A stretch of 64,000 nucleotides of DNA from Pedobacter segetis (lineage in GTDB: Bacteria; Bacteroidota; Bacteroidia; Sphingobacteriales; Sphingobacteriaceae): contig NZ_JAEHFY010000001.1 of the NCBI RefSeq assembly GCF_016623585.1, forward strand, positions 186,001 through 250,000, read 5' to 3'. Made by a program: the position numbers and the translations under genes. This document shows positions 19,190 to 28,274 of the stretch, in pieces. Under the pieces are notes generated by a model. It had not been told where the DNA came from. It ran no database searches and saw nothing but the letters and a program-made list of their open reading frames with translations. Positions within the stretch are counted from its first letter, which is position 1. Each line of letters opens with the position of its first letter.

Positions 19190-21619
19190 ATGAAATTTAA
19201 GATAGCCCTTTTCTTTTTTTTAATAACCACAACATTTTTATCGGCACAAACTTCTCCTCAACTTAACTCTAGTGAAATTTTGTTGGGGATAAAAAAGCTT
19301 AATGTTACCGGGAGCGTACTCTACATAGCCGCCCATCCTGATGATGAAAACACTAGGTTGCTAGCATACCTCTCTAAAGAAAAAAACTATAAAACAGGTT
19401 ACCTGGCATTAACGCGTGGCGATGGAGGCCAGAATTTAATTGGCAACGAGCAGGGCGAAGACCTGGGTTTGATAAGAACCCAAGAACTTTTAGCTGCTCG
19501 TAAAAACGATGGTGCTTTGCAATTTTTTACCAGGGCAAATGATTTTGGCTATTCAAAAACACCAGAAGAAACTTTTAAAATCTGGAACAAGGATTCTATT
19601 CTTTCAGATGTGGTTTACATCATCAGAAAATTTAGGCCAGATGTAATCATTACCCGTTTCCCGCCTGATGCCAGGGCCGGTCATGGGCACCATGCAGCTT
19701 CTTCCATTTTAGCGCAAGAGGCTTTTGATGCTGCCGCAGACCCTAAAATGTTCCCTCAGCAATTAAAAGAAGTACAAGTATGGCAAGCAAAACGTATTCT
19801 TTGGAACAACTATAATTTTGGCGGTAACGATAATACTTCTAACGATCAACTAAAAATCGATGTTGGGGTATATAATCCGCTACTAGGCGAGAGTTACGGA
19901 GAGATTGCCGCCGAAAGTAGATCTAACCATAAAAGCCAAGGCTTTGGCAGCGCCAAACAACGCGGCAGCTCTATAGAATATTTTAGTGCTTGGAAAGGCA
20001 AGCTACCAAAATCCGATTTGATGGAAGGGATAGCAACAGATTGGAGCAAGATAAAAAACGGCCAATCCGTATCTGAACAAATAGCCAATATCCAACAAAA
20101 TTACGATGCTTTAAATCCTATAAAAAGCGTTGGTGGTTTATTGAAACTATACCAAGAATTGCTGCAAATAAAAACAAACGCTAGCTTGGTTGCTGAAAAA
20201 ACAAACGAAGTAAAAAACTTGGTTTTGGCCTGCAGCGGAACTTGGTTTGAGGCTTATGCAGAGCGGCCCCAAATTGCGGTCGATAATCCTTTTAAGGTAA
20301 GTGTTGATGCAATAAGCCAAATGGATAATGTAGTGATAGCTTCAAGTTTAAACCAACAACCGGTTACATTAAATGCCAATAAGATGCAAAGCATTAATGG
20401 TACCCAAACGGCCAAAGAAATTAGCCAACCTTACTGGTTAAAAGAAGATCACGATGTTGGGATGTACAAAATTGGGAAGCAAAGCAATTTGATGTTCCCA
20501 GATGGAAAGCCCGCATCTAGCATAGATTTTACGGTTACCATTGATGGTGTTGAAATACCTTTTACACGGCCAATAGTTTATAAATATACCGATCAAGTAA
20601 GGGGCGAGGTTTACCAACCTTTGGCAATTACACCGCCCGTAACAGCAACCTTAAACGCCAAAGCGTTCATTTTTAATAATGAGGGCAGCAAGGATATCCA
20701 CATCAAATTAAAAGCTTTTAAAGATAATGCAACAGGAACTTTATCATTAGAATTTCCTAAAGGATGGATAGTTTCGCCAGCCAAAACAGGTTTTGATTTG
20801 AAGAAATATGGCGAGGAATTGGATTTGGCATTTAAAATATCTGCCCAATCAAATGCCCAAAATGGAGATTTAAAGGCAACCGTTATAATTGGCGGTAAAA
20901 AATTCGATAAAGGGATCAAAGTCATTGATTATGAGCATATCCCAACCATCACGTATTTTCCATCGGCGAAAGCCAAATTGGTAAAATTAGATATGAAAAC
21001 CACCGCCAAAAATATTGGATATATAGAAGGTGCGGGAGATTTGATGCCACAAACATTAAAAGAAATAGGGCTAAACGTAACTATGCTTTCAGAAAATGAA
21101 ATCATGAATGGCGACCTCTCAAAATACGATGCGATCATTGCTGGCATAAGGGCATATAACGTAAATGATAGGTTAAAGTTTGAGCAAGCAAAGCTGATGA
21201 AATATGTAGAAGACGGAGGAACTTATTTGGTGCAGTATAACGTTAACCGTCCTTTAGTTTTAGATCAGATTGGGCCTTATCCTTTTACCGTTTCTAGGGA
21301 TAGGGTTACAGAGGAGAATGCGAAAGTGAACTTTATAAAACCCGATAGCAAAGCGTTAAACTACCCTAATAAAATTACAGAAACGGATTTTGAAAACTGG
21401 ATACAAGAGCGAGGTATTTATTTTACAACCAATGAAGACGGTCATTATGAAAAGCCCTTGGGCGTGAAAGATACCGGGGAAAAAGAATCTGACGGCTCTT
21501 TATTGATCACCAATTACGGAAAAGGGAAATTTGTTTATACTGGCTTGGTTTTCTTTAGGGAATTACCGGCAGGAATTCCTGGAGCTTATAGATTATTTAT
21601 GAACCTAATCTCAAAATAG
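19190..21619 (+). CDS. PIG-L (LmbE) family deacetylase-like protein with C-terminal extension
   Basis: The protein is about 809 residues. I place the start at ATG 19190, because this begins a clean signal peptide (MKFKIALFFFLITTTFLSAQ); TTG 19166 or ATG 19172 would add eight or six residues in front. The first 270 residues form a PIG-L/LmbE metal-dependent N-deacetylase-type domain with AHPDDE (H49-E53) and a later HGHH motif, both zinc sites intact. The remainder holds beta-rich modules and, around 620-800, a Rossmann-like segment (YDAIIAGIRAYN) reminiscent of class I glutamine amidotransferase-like folds. The periplasmic substrate is unknown but probably an N-acetylated sugar. The small membrane gene follows after two bases. 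Confidence 0.82.
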   Translation: MKFKIALFFFLITTTFLSAQTSPQLNSSEILLGIKKLNVTGSVLYIAAHPDDENTRLLAYLSKEKNYKTGYLALTRGDGGQNLIGNEQGEDLGLIRTQELLAARKNDGALQFFTRANDFGYSKTPEETFKIWNKDSILSDVVYIIRKFRPDVIITRFPPDARAGHGHHAASSILAQEAFDAAADPKMFPQQLKEVQVWQAKRILWNNYNFGGNDNTSNDQLKIDVGVYNPLLGESYGEIAAESRSNHKSQGFGSAKQRGSSIEYFSAWKGKLPKSDLMEGIATDWSKIKNGQSVSEQIANIQQNYDALNPIKSVGGLLKLYQELLQIKTNASLVAEKTNEVKNLVLACSGTWFEAYAERPQIAVDNPFKVSVDAISQMDNVVIASSLNQQPVTLNANKMQSINGTQTAKEISQPYWLKEDHDVGMYKIGKQSNLMFPDGKPASSIDFTVTIDGVEIPFTRPIVYKYTDQVRGEVYQPLAITPPVTATLNAKAFIFNNEGSKDIHIKLKAFKDNATGTLSLEFPKGWIVSPAKTGFDLKKYGEELDLAFKISAQSNAQNGDLKATVIIGGKKFDKGIKVIDYEHIPTITYFPSAKAKLVKLDMKTTAKNIGYIEGAGDLMPQTLKEIGLNVTMLSENEIMNGDLSKYDAIIAGIRAYNVNDRLKFEQAKLMKYVEDGGTYLVQYNVNRPLVLDQIGPYPFTVSRDRVTEENAKVNFIKPDSKALNYPNKITETDFENWIQERGIYFTTNEDGHYEKPLGVKDTGEKESDGSLLITNYGKGKFVYTGLVFFRELPAGIPGAYRLFMNLISK

Positions 21620-21621
21620 AA

Positions 21622-21897
21622 ATGGATAAGAAAAGGATTTTAGCCTATGCTTTAATTATTTTGGCTATCGCCGATATTATTTATTGGGTATTTGTTCCAC
21701 CAACTTTGCTAGCCTACTTAAATAATGCCTACAATCATTTATCAGTAGAACGTTTTGATGGAGGGGATTACAAATTAGGATATTATATCGGGTTAGGCGC
21801 AAAACCCATTTTCCATATTGTTTTTATAGCCCTATGTTTAATTTTTGGATTTAGGAGCAGGGTTAAAGAAGAATATAATGAGGAGCATAAATCTTAA
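21622..21897 (+). CDS. Small two-helix membrane protein, unknown
   Basis: The 91-residue product has two hydrophobic helices (about 7-28 and 59-76) with a short polar loop between and a charged C-terminal tail (RVKEEYNEEHKS). I do not recognise a family. It starts two bases after the PIG-L gene, so it is probably co-transcribed, and its last four bases overlap the convergent end of the flavin-monooxygenase-like gene. An inner-membrane partner of the upstream enzyme is possible but unproven. Confidence 0.65.
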   Translation: MDKKRILAYALIILAIADIIYWVFVPPTLLAYLNNAYNHLSVERFDGGDYKLGYYIGLGAKPIFHIVFIALCLIFGFRSRVKEEYNEEHKS

Positions 21898-22931
21898 AGA
21901 AAAGCTTTTTCGCCTTTCTGATTCATATAAATAAAATTTTGCAGGTAATTATCGATTATCTCTATATCAACCCCGTCATGCAATAAGCCAATGTATTTAT
22001 CTGGGCGAATAAGCAATGTTTTTTTCTCTCCGTTTCTAATATTTAGTGCATCAAATACAGGTTGGTTTTTTTCGCTGTAAGGCATATAAAAAAGCTGTAC
22101 CGGATAATGAAGCTTTAGCCAACGAGCGTTATAATAGAGATTGGTTTGACTTAGCGTCCCGAAAATAATCACGGAAAAATGCCCGTAACTGCACCAATCA
22201 TAGAGCTTTGAGCTTGTTTTTTTATGCTCATCAAAAAAAGAAAGATTGGGTAACAGCTCTCCGGCCTGTATGTTTCTATATTGGCTTAAGTGTAAAGAAG
22301 TTTTGCTATCTATCAAATTAAAACCACCGCTATTGAAAAACAAATTACCAAACCATTTTTGTAAGATATTTCTTTTTGATGTTGGATTTTTTAGATGATA
22401 TTGGGTTTTTAAAAGCCCTGCTTCTTTTTTATAGCTGTCTATTATTTTCTTTTGTAAAGAATGAGTAGTATATATCCCAATTAATCGCCATGCTAATAAT
22501 ATCGAAAGTCTAATATCGATTAAATCTATGTGCGATTGAAATATTTCTTGTTTTAAGATATAACTGGTTGTGTGTTGGGCAATATTTCCATTGTTTGAAA
22601 TACTGCAAACTGTTTCGCTCTTCCTAATTATCTTACCTTCCCAAATTACGTTGCACAAGTTTTTAGCGAGCAATTTTAAAGCTTGTGCTATAAACTTTTG
22701 TAAATCGATCTGTTTTTCCCTTAGCTCATCACTAGAAAATTCAAATCCGCTTTCTGTTAAAAAAGCTAAACAGTAATCATCTAAAACAGTGAATTTACAA
22801 GGGAGTTCAAACCCGTTTTGCTCATCAACCATTAAAACCTTAGCACCATTTGCAGATAAAATAACCGCAAAAGCGAGACTCTGCACACTAATCCCATCAA
22901 TTAAAATTTCTGATGAAGAGGGGATGATCAT
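21894..22931 (-). CDS. Degenerate FAD-monooxygenase-like protein (PHBH fold without cofactor motifs)
   Basis: The 345-residue product aligns by eye with aromatic-ring FAD monooxygenases of the PHBH/TfdB type but is about 150 residues shorter. Its start, ILIDGISVQSLAFAVILSAN, sits where the GxGxxG dinucleotide loop should be, and two of the three glycines are gone. The strand ends at KVLMVDE, as in the family. The DG motif and the GD(A)AH motif are missing, yet the 'NLAWKL...DSYxxE' helix survives as LLAWRLIGIY...IIDSYKKEA. The C-terminal thioredoxin-like part (SVIIFG...TLLIRPDKYIGLL) is present. It is probably non-catalytic. Its ATG overlaps the RsmI-like stop (ATGA), so it is coupled to that gene. 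Confidence 0.6.
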   Translation of the reverse strand: MIIPSSSEILIDGISVQSLAFAVILSANGAKVLMVDEQNGFELPCKFTVLDDYCLAFLTESGFEFSSDELREKQIDLQKFIAQALKLLAKNLCNVIWEGKIIRKSETVCSISNNGNIAQHTTSYILKQEIFQSHIDLIDIRLSILLAWRLIGIYTTHSLQKKIIDSYKKEAGLLKTQYHLKNPTSKRNILQKWFGNLFFNSGGFNLIDSKTSLHLSQYRNIQAGELLPNLSFFDEHKKTSSKLYDWCSYGHFSVIIFGTLSQTNLYYNARWLKLHYPVQLFYMPYSEKNQPVFDALNIRNGEKKTLLIRPDKYIGLLHDGVDIEIIDNYLQNFIYMNQKGEKAFL

Positions 22932-23641
22932 CTGGTCTTTTGCAACAGAAAGATAGTTGGCTTTTTATGTAAATCTATTTTTTCGGCTTTCCACTCGGCT
23001 ATGGTTTTTGTTTGCACAAACTCATCTTTTGCGGTAAGGTTACACGCCACGCAAAGTTTAGTTTGGTTGCTACAGCTTGCAACTATATCTTTAAACAAAG
23101 GATTGTTTCTAAAGGGTGTTTCTATAAAAATCTGGGTTTGTTTAAATCGTTCAGAAAAACCCTCTAAATCCCTTATCCTTTTAACCCTGTCTGCTTTGTC
23201 AATCGGGATATACCCATGGAACGCAAAAGACTGTCCGTTAAAACCAGAAGCCATTAGCGCTAAAAGAATAGAACTTGGCCCAACCAAAGGCACCACCTTT
23301 ATCCCCCTCCTGTGCGCTTCAGAAACAATATCTGCCCCTGGGTCTGCCACGCCGGGGCAGCCCGCCTCGCTCATCAGCCCAACATTTTCTCCTCTTTCTA
23401 ATCCTTCAAAATAAGGTTTTAAACTAAACCCGCGTTCATGTTTGCCATAATCATGGATGATCAGTCCGCTCTGTGGTATTTGTAAACCGGCAAACTTTAA
23501 ACAACGCCTAGCGGTTTTTTCGTTTTCTACAATATATTCTTTGATTTCGTTGATGGTTTCGCTTAAAAAAGGGGTTAAAGATTTTGCCTCTGCCCCTTCT
23601 GCCATTACCACCGGGATTAAATAAAGTGTGCCTTTTGCCAT
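22928..23641 (-). CDS. RsmI-like SAM-dependent methyltransferase (tetrapyrrole methylase fold)
   Basis: The 237-residue cytosolic protein has the tetrapyrrole methylase fold. The core motif SEAGCPGVADPG (91-102) corresponds to the RsmI motif SDAGTPLISDPG. VPLVGPSSILLALMASGF follows as the usual next helix, then FHGYIP and IFIETPFRN. RsmI methylates the 2'-O of C1402 in 16S rRNA, but that enzyme is usually near 280 residues and has a longer C-terminal part. This shorter form is a known Bacteroidota paralogue type whose target I cannot assign. It forms a coupled pair with the degenerate monooxygenase gene downstream. Confidence 0.82.
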   Translation of the reverse strand: MAKGTLYLIPVVMAEGAEAKSLTPFLSETINEIKEYIVENEKTARRCLKFAGLQIPQSGLIIHDYGKHERGFSLKPYFEGLERGENVGLMSEAGCPGVADPGADIVSEAHRRGIKVVPLVGPSSILLALMASGFNGQSFAFHGYIPIDKADRVKRIRDLEGFSERFKQTQIFIETPFRNNPLFKDIVASCSNQTKLCVACNLTAKDEFVQTKTIAEWKAEKIDLHKKPTIFLLQKTR

Positions 23642-24071
23642 GTTACAAATTAAACCATTTCTTTTTTAAGAACTCTATTAGTAAATATTTAATTGGTTTT
23701 AATTAGGTTTTTGGTCATTTATTGGATAATCTTATTTAAGATTTTAAACATAAAACGAGCAATTAATTTATGCAAAAGGGGAGTTATAAATTTATTGGGA
23801 TTAGATTTTGCTCTAATCACAGAAATGGAAGGCTGTTAGAGCGCCCAAAAGGAATTTTTAAATTATTTGACACCTTTTAAAAATTATTATCGTCTTATCA
23901 TTATAACCTATATTAAATATTGGTTTTTGTTCTTATATCAACACTTAAAATTTTATTTGACAAATTTAGCCGAACAGTATTTTGCTAAATGAGCGTCATA
24001 AAAAATATTAAAGGTATTATTTTAAGTTTTGAAGCGTTAAATAACCGTATATAAAATTAAACAAAACAATC
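23642..24071. other. Divergent intergenic region
   Basis: The 430-bp AT-rich gap lies between the RsmI-like gene (leftward) and the DUF6600-like gene (rightward). Apart from a promoter-like pair at 23957-23984 I see no gene, hairpin or repeat. Confidence 0.5.
23957..23984 (+). promoter_or_regulatory. Putative promoter of the DUF6600-like gene
   Basis: TTG(ACA) at 23957-23959 is followed after 18 bases by TATTTTG at 23978-23984, a near match to the Bacteroidota TTG-N17-23-TAnnTTTG arrangement. It would give a leader of about 80 nt before the ATG at 24072. Confidence 0.45.
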
Positions 24072-25277
24072 ATGAGCAGCAGCATAAAAAAAATAACAAC
24101 GGCTTTTGGAATAATAATTTTATTGCTAGGCTTTAGCCTTAACAAAGTAGAGGCAAAAACTGGGGGAGACATTTCTCTACAAGTTTTTTATGATCAATTA
24201 TCACCTTATGGAGAATGGGTTAACAACCCAGATTATGGCTACGTTTGGCGACCTAACGCAGGCAGGGATTTTAAACCTTATTATACCAACGGACATTGGG
24301 TAATGACAGAATATGGCAATACCTGGGTTTCTAACTATGATTGGGGATGGGCTCCTTTCCATTACGGAAGATGGTTTTATGATGATTATGACGGATGGGT
24401 TTGGGCGCCTGATACAGAATGGGGGCCGGCTTGGGTAACTTGGAGAACAGGTGGTGGCTATTATGGCTGGGCCCCTTTAGCACCAAGGATCAGTATCAAT
24501 ATACACTTTGGTAGAAGACACTATATACCTGATAATTATTGGGTATTTATACCACAGAGATGTATTTACTATCCATCTTATAATAGGTATTGGAACCCGA
24601 GACAAAATATCTATATCGTACACAATACCACCATAATTAATAATATTTACACCAACAGAAATGTAAGATATTATAGCGGCCCAAGGCCAGACGAAGTTAG
24701 AAACGCAACAAGGCAAGATGTCCCAATTTACAGGATGGCAGATAATACACGCCCCGGAGCTTCTAGGGTAGATAAGGGAACGGTAAATATTTATCGCCCA
24801 GATGTTAGTAGAGACAATAAGAATGATGCACCAAGAACTATTGCTAGCAGTTCATCTAGACCAAGTAGAGCAGATAATAACAGCCCAAATTATAGAAGTG
24901 GCGATGCCGCAGATAATGCAAGGAGCGGCGTAAATGGGAATTCAAATAACTCTTCGGGCAATCGTCCAGAAAGGAGCGCAGATAATAACGTGATAAAACC
25001 AGACGCTGCTTCTAATAACGATCGTTCTGATTCCCCTTCAAGAGCCCAACCCGTTAGAAGTGAAAGACCTACTTCAAACAGGCCAGAAGCCCCTGTTAGA
25101 ACAGAAAGTCAAGAACCAACAAGAAGTCCTCAACCTTCTCGGTCAGAACCTTCAAGTAGGCCAAGTAGGGTAGAGAGAAGCCAACCTTCAAGAAGTGTAG
25201 AACGTTCTGCTCCATCACGATCTTCAGATGGCGGTGGAAGTTCAGGTAGAAGCAATAGGCCTTCAAGAAATAACTAA
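24072..25277 (+). CDS. Secreted DUF6600-like / YXWGXW-type protein with Ser/Arg/Asn-rich tail
   Basis: The 401-residue product has a signal peptide (to about residue 28, KVEA). A tryptophan- and tyrosine-rich domain follows (about 35-190): GEWVNNPDYGYVWRP, WGWAPFHYGRW, GWVWAPDTEWGPAWV, YYGWAPLAPR. This repeated 'W-x-W/P' pattern is typical of DUF6600/YXWGXW proteins found in bacterial envelopes. From about residue 225 to the end the chain is low complexity (S, R, P, N, D, positively charged), probably disordered. Length variation in the tail is likely between strains. Function is unknown. A terminator follows, and it is a single-gene unit. Confidence 0.8.
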   Translation: MSSSIKKITTAFGIIILLLGFSLNKVEAKTGGDISLQVFYDQLSPYGEWVNNPDYGYVWRPNAGRDFKPYYTNGHWVMTEYGNTWVSNYDWGWAPFHYGRWFYDDYDGWVWAPDTEWGPAWVTWRTGGGYYGWAPLAPRISINIHFGRRHYIPDNYWVFIPQRCIYYPSYNRYWNPRQNIYIVHNTTIINNIYTNRNVRYYSGPRPDEVRNATRQDVPIYRMADNTRPGASRVDKGTVNIYRPDVSRDNKNDAPRTIASSSSRPSRADNNSPNYRSGDAADNARSGVNGNSNNSSGNRPERSADNNVIKPDAASNNDRSDSPSRAQPVRSERPTSNRPEAPVRTESQEPTRSPQPSRSEPSSRPSRVERSQPSRSVERSAPSRSSDGGGSSGRSNRPSRNN

Positions 25278-25301
25278 ATTTTGATAATTGATTAATTTTT
25301 G

Positions 25302-25338
25302 CTCCCCTTCGAGGTTTTTGAGGGGGAGTTTTTTTTGT
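25302..25338 (+). terminator. Rho-independent terminator after the DUF6600-like gene
   Basis: CTCCCCT (25302-25308) pairs with AGGGGGAG (25321-25328), followed by a run of eight T. Confidence 0.85.
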
Positions 25339-25495
25339 TGCTAACAACAGAACCTAAAGACCAATTTCAAATTAAAACAATTAGAGATTGATCTTGACCG
25401 TTTTGGCGGGATGATAACCCCCTTCCCCTGTTGCAATATTGATAAACCGAGGTAGATGATTTGATTTTTGAAGAGGTTTTTTTGTAAAACTAATC

Positions 25496-26875
25496 TTAAA
25501 ACCGATACTTGCCCAGTTTTGAAGCAATGTAACCATCCCTTATCTCCTGAACATCTTTTAAGGTGTCTTCATTCGCATACCTGCTTTCCTCACTCTTAGG
25601 AATACCTATTCTTTGTGAACTGTAAATGCCAGAATGCCCGCTAAAAAAATAAGCGATAAAACAAGCAAGGGCAAAATATAGGATATACTGCCCGCCAAAA
25701 AGCTCAACCCCCATAACGGTACAGGCTAAAGGCGTGTTGGTAGCACCGGCAAAAACGGCAATAAAACCCAATGCGGCAAACAAGCTGATAGGGGCATTCA
25801 TTAAAATGGCTAAAGAATTGCCCAAGGTAGATCCAATATAAAATAAGGGCGTTACCTCCCCTCCTTTAAAGCCCGTCCCTAAAGTAATGGCCGTAAAAAC
25901 AGTTTTCCAGAGCCAGCTTAAAGCATCGGCACCGCCATGCGTAAAAGAAGAGATAATAGTGATGCTTCCTGGATATTCTGGATTTACACCTAAGCTCAGA
26001 TAATCGGGTTTACCCACCAAAAAAAACAATAATATGATTATGATACCACCTAAAAAAGGGATTAGCCATTTAACTTTAATAAATCTTAAAAATATATTCT
26101 TGATGTTATGCACCATCTCTGCAAAAATATAACTGGCCAGCCCAAATGCTACTGCGGCAATCATGATTTTTATGATCAGTAATAAATCCCAATGTAAATA
26201 TCCAGAGAATAAAAATTTTTCTCCCTGTATAAAATCTATATGGTAACCCATATGTTTTATTTGCCACGCATTTACGGTAAAATCCCCTATCATACTCGCA
26301 AATAGGCAGGGTATAATTGCATCATATTTTAATTTGCCCAAGGCGATGACTTCTATCCCGAATATGGCGCCTGTTAATGGAGTTCCGAAAACGGCACCAA
26401 AGCCGGCAGCAATACCTGCCATCAATAAAACTTTTACATCTTTTTGCGATAGGTTAAACCATTTGGCGAAAAGTTGCGCCATGCTCCCACCAATTTGTAC
26501 CGCGGTTCCCTCTCTACCTGCCGATCCGCCAAATAAATGCGTTATTACCGTAGTAATTAAAACTAGCGGGCCCATTTGTGGAGGTACGCCGCCGCCCGGC
26601 TCATGTATTTCATCCATTATGAGGTTGTTGCCCTTTTCTGATGATTTTCCCCAAGCCTTATACATAAAATGAATAGCTATACCCGCAAAGGGGAGGAAAT
26701 ATATAAGATAAGTATGGGAGAACCTAAAAAAGATAGCGCTATTTAAGAGCCAGAGAAATAGGGCAACCATGCTGCCGATGGCAATACCTAACGGGAAGGA
26801 GATGACGAGCCATTTAATTAAATACTTAAAAATAGAATAGTGTTCTAACTGTTTGATTTTATGTAACATTCCCAC
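25496..26875 (-). CDS. CLC-family anion transporter, probably fluoride-exporting CLC-F type
   Basis: The 459-residue inner-membrane protein has the CLC architecture with many hydrophobic helices. The gating-glutamate motif is present as FGGSAGREGTAVQIG and the later anion-site motif as GTGFKGGEVTPLFYIGS. The canonical GSGIP serine motif is replaced (EPGGGVPPQM), and the GREGTAVQ / FKGGEVTP wording matches the CLC-F clade that exports fluoride in exchange for protons. There is no C-terminal CBS pair. The fluoride assignment is from memory of the clade, not from an alignment. No fluoride riboswitch was recognised upstream. It is a lone gene divergent from the oxygenase. Confidence 0.8.
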   Translation of the reverse strand: MGMLHKIKQLEHYSIFKYLIKWLVISFPLGIAIGSMVALFLWLLNSAIFFRFSHTYLIYFLPFAGIAIHFMYKAWGKSSEKGNNLIMDEIHEPGGGVPPQMGPLVLITTVITHLFGGSAGREGTAVQIGGSMAQLFAKWFNLSQKDVKVLLMAGIAAGFGAVFGTPLTGAIFGIEVIALGKLKYDAIIPCLFASMIGDFTVNAWQIKHMGYHIDFIQGEKFLFSGYLHWDLLLIIKIMIAAVAFGLASYIFAEMVHNIKNIFLRFIKVKWLIPFLGGIIIILLFFLVGKPDYLSLGVNPEYPGSITIISSFTHGGADALSWLWKTVFTAITLGTGFKGGEVTPLFYIGSTLGNSLAILMNAPISLFAALGFIAVFAGATNTPLACTVMGVELFGGQYILYFALACFIAYFFSGHSGIYSSQRIGIPKSEESRYANEDTLKDVQEIRDGYIASKLGKYRF

Positions 26876-27170
26876 AAATAAAAATATAGATTTTATCGGT
26901 AGGCGTCATCATATCTCAAACTTTACGGCCAAGATCGGTTTAAATAGGTGGAACACCATCACCTTTATAATAAAAGCCAAATATATAAATTTTTCATATC
27001 AAATACCGTCTAAATATTTGTTGGGCAATTTTAACGGCACTACATTTATGCAGTTAATTTGTTAATAACGCAAAGTTTTGAAATACAGATAATTGACGGG
27101 CTTCAATCATTTATGATTTGGAGTTATCAACAAAAATAGGTTACATTTAGGATTGTTAAACAATCTTGAT

Positions 27171-28136
27171 ATGTCTTCTAATGTAAATATCCCTCGTTTA
27201 GATTTAAACGACTATTTGAACGGAACTGCCGCACAAAAAGAAAAATTTTCTAATGATATTGGAACAGCCTTTAATGAAACCGGTTTTGTAACTATTACCA
27301 ACCATGGTTTAGATAAAGATTTGATTAATAAGCTTTATAAAGAGGTTCAAAACTTCTTTTCTTTGCCAGAAGAGGCCAAACTTAAATATGAAAAAGTAGC
27401 GTTGGCTGGGCAGCGAGGATATACTTCAAAAGGCCGCGAAAAAGCAAAAGATTCTAAAACACCAGACTTAAAAGAGTTTTGGCAAACCGGGCAATATGTA
27501 GAAGATGGCGATGTGATCAAAGAAGAATACCCGGATAATGTTGAGGTAGAAGAATATCCGGGATTTAACGAAGTAACAAAAGAAGTTTACAAAAAATTAG
27601 AAAAAGCGGGCAAACAAATTTTAAATGCCATTTCTGTTTATTTGGGCTTACCAGAAAATTATTTTGAGGATAAGGTGCATAACGGCAACTCTATTTTAAG
27701 AGGGATACATTATTTCCCGATAGAAAACCCAGATGCTTTACCCCCGGATGCCGTTAGGGCGGGCGCTCATGAAGACATCAATTTAATTACCTTATTAATT
27801 GGCGCAAGTGCCGATGGCTTAGAGGTTTTAACACAACAAGGAGAGTGGTATGCCATAAAAGCACACGGAGAAGATATTGTAGTAAATGTTGGTGATATGC
27901 TGCAACGTTTAACCAATAATAAATTGCGATCCACCACCCATAGGGTGGTAAACCCACCAAGGGAATTAATGAAAACCTCCCGTTACTCTGTTCCTTTCTT
28001 TTTGCACCCAAAATCTAACATGGATTTAAGTTGTTTAGATTTATGTGTTGATGCAGAGCATCCAAAAGCTTATGATGACATTACGGCGGGCGAGTATTTA
28101 GATGAGCGGCTAAGAGAAATCGGGCTTAAAAAATAA
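27171..28136 (+). CDS. 2-oxoglutarate/Fe(II)-dependent oxygenase, isopenicillin N synthase family
   Basis: The protein is 321 residues from the ATG at 27171; the TTG at 27153 would add only MLNNLD and is less likely. The N-terminal DIOX_N part contains GFVTITNHGL. The catalytic 2OG-Fe(II) domain carries the iron triad H200-x-D202 (AHEDINLITLL) and H257 (TTHRVV). The 2-oxoglutarate-binding RxS motif is R271-Y-S273. All residues needed for catalysis are present. Such bacterial proteins oxidise diverse small molecules; the substrate cannot be read here. It is followed by a clear terminator, so it is a single unit. Confidence 0.9.
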   Translation: MSSNVNIPRLDLNDYLNGTAAQKEKFSNDIGTAFNETGFVTITNHGLDKDLINKLYKEVQNFFSLPEEAKLKYEKVALAGQRGYTSKGREKAKDSKTPDLKEFWQTGQYVEDGDVIKEEYPDNVEVEEYPGFNEVTKEVYKKLEKAGKQILNAISVYLGLPENYFEDKVHNGNSILRGIHYFPIENPDALPPDAVRAGAHEDINLITLLIGASADGLEVLTQQGEWYAIKAHGEDIVVNVGDMLQRLTNNKLRSTTHRVVNPPRELMKTSRYSVPFFLHPKSNMDLSCLDLCVDAEHPKAYDDITAGEYLDERLREIGLKK

Positions 28137-28160
28137 TTCTCTTAATAATTAGAGAATAGG

Positions 28161-28196
28161 AAAGAAGATGCCTCAAAAGGGCATCTTTCTTTGTTT
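28161..28196 (+). terminator. Rho-independent terminator after the 2OG oxygenase
   Basis: AAAGAAGATGCC (28161-28172) pairs with GGCATCTTTCTTT across a short TCAAAA-type loop, and T-rich sequence follows. Confidence 0.8.
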
Positions 28197-28274
28197 TTGG
28201 TTTACTGCTATTTTAACTTCAAAATATCTTCAGAATTATGGGTTAAACTTAAACGCATTAGCCTATAAATATCT

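Noticed and set aside
26876-27170. A riboswitch (fluoride type) upstream of the CLC gene.
   Set aside because: I could not recognise a fluoride aptamer core in this AT-rich leader. A covariance search would be needed.
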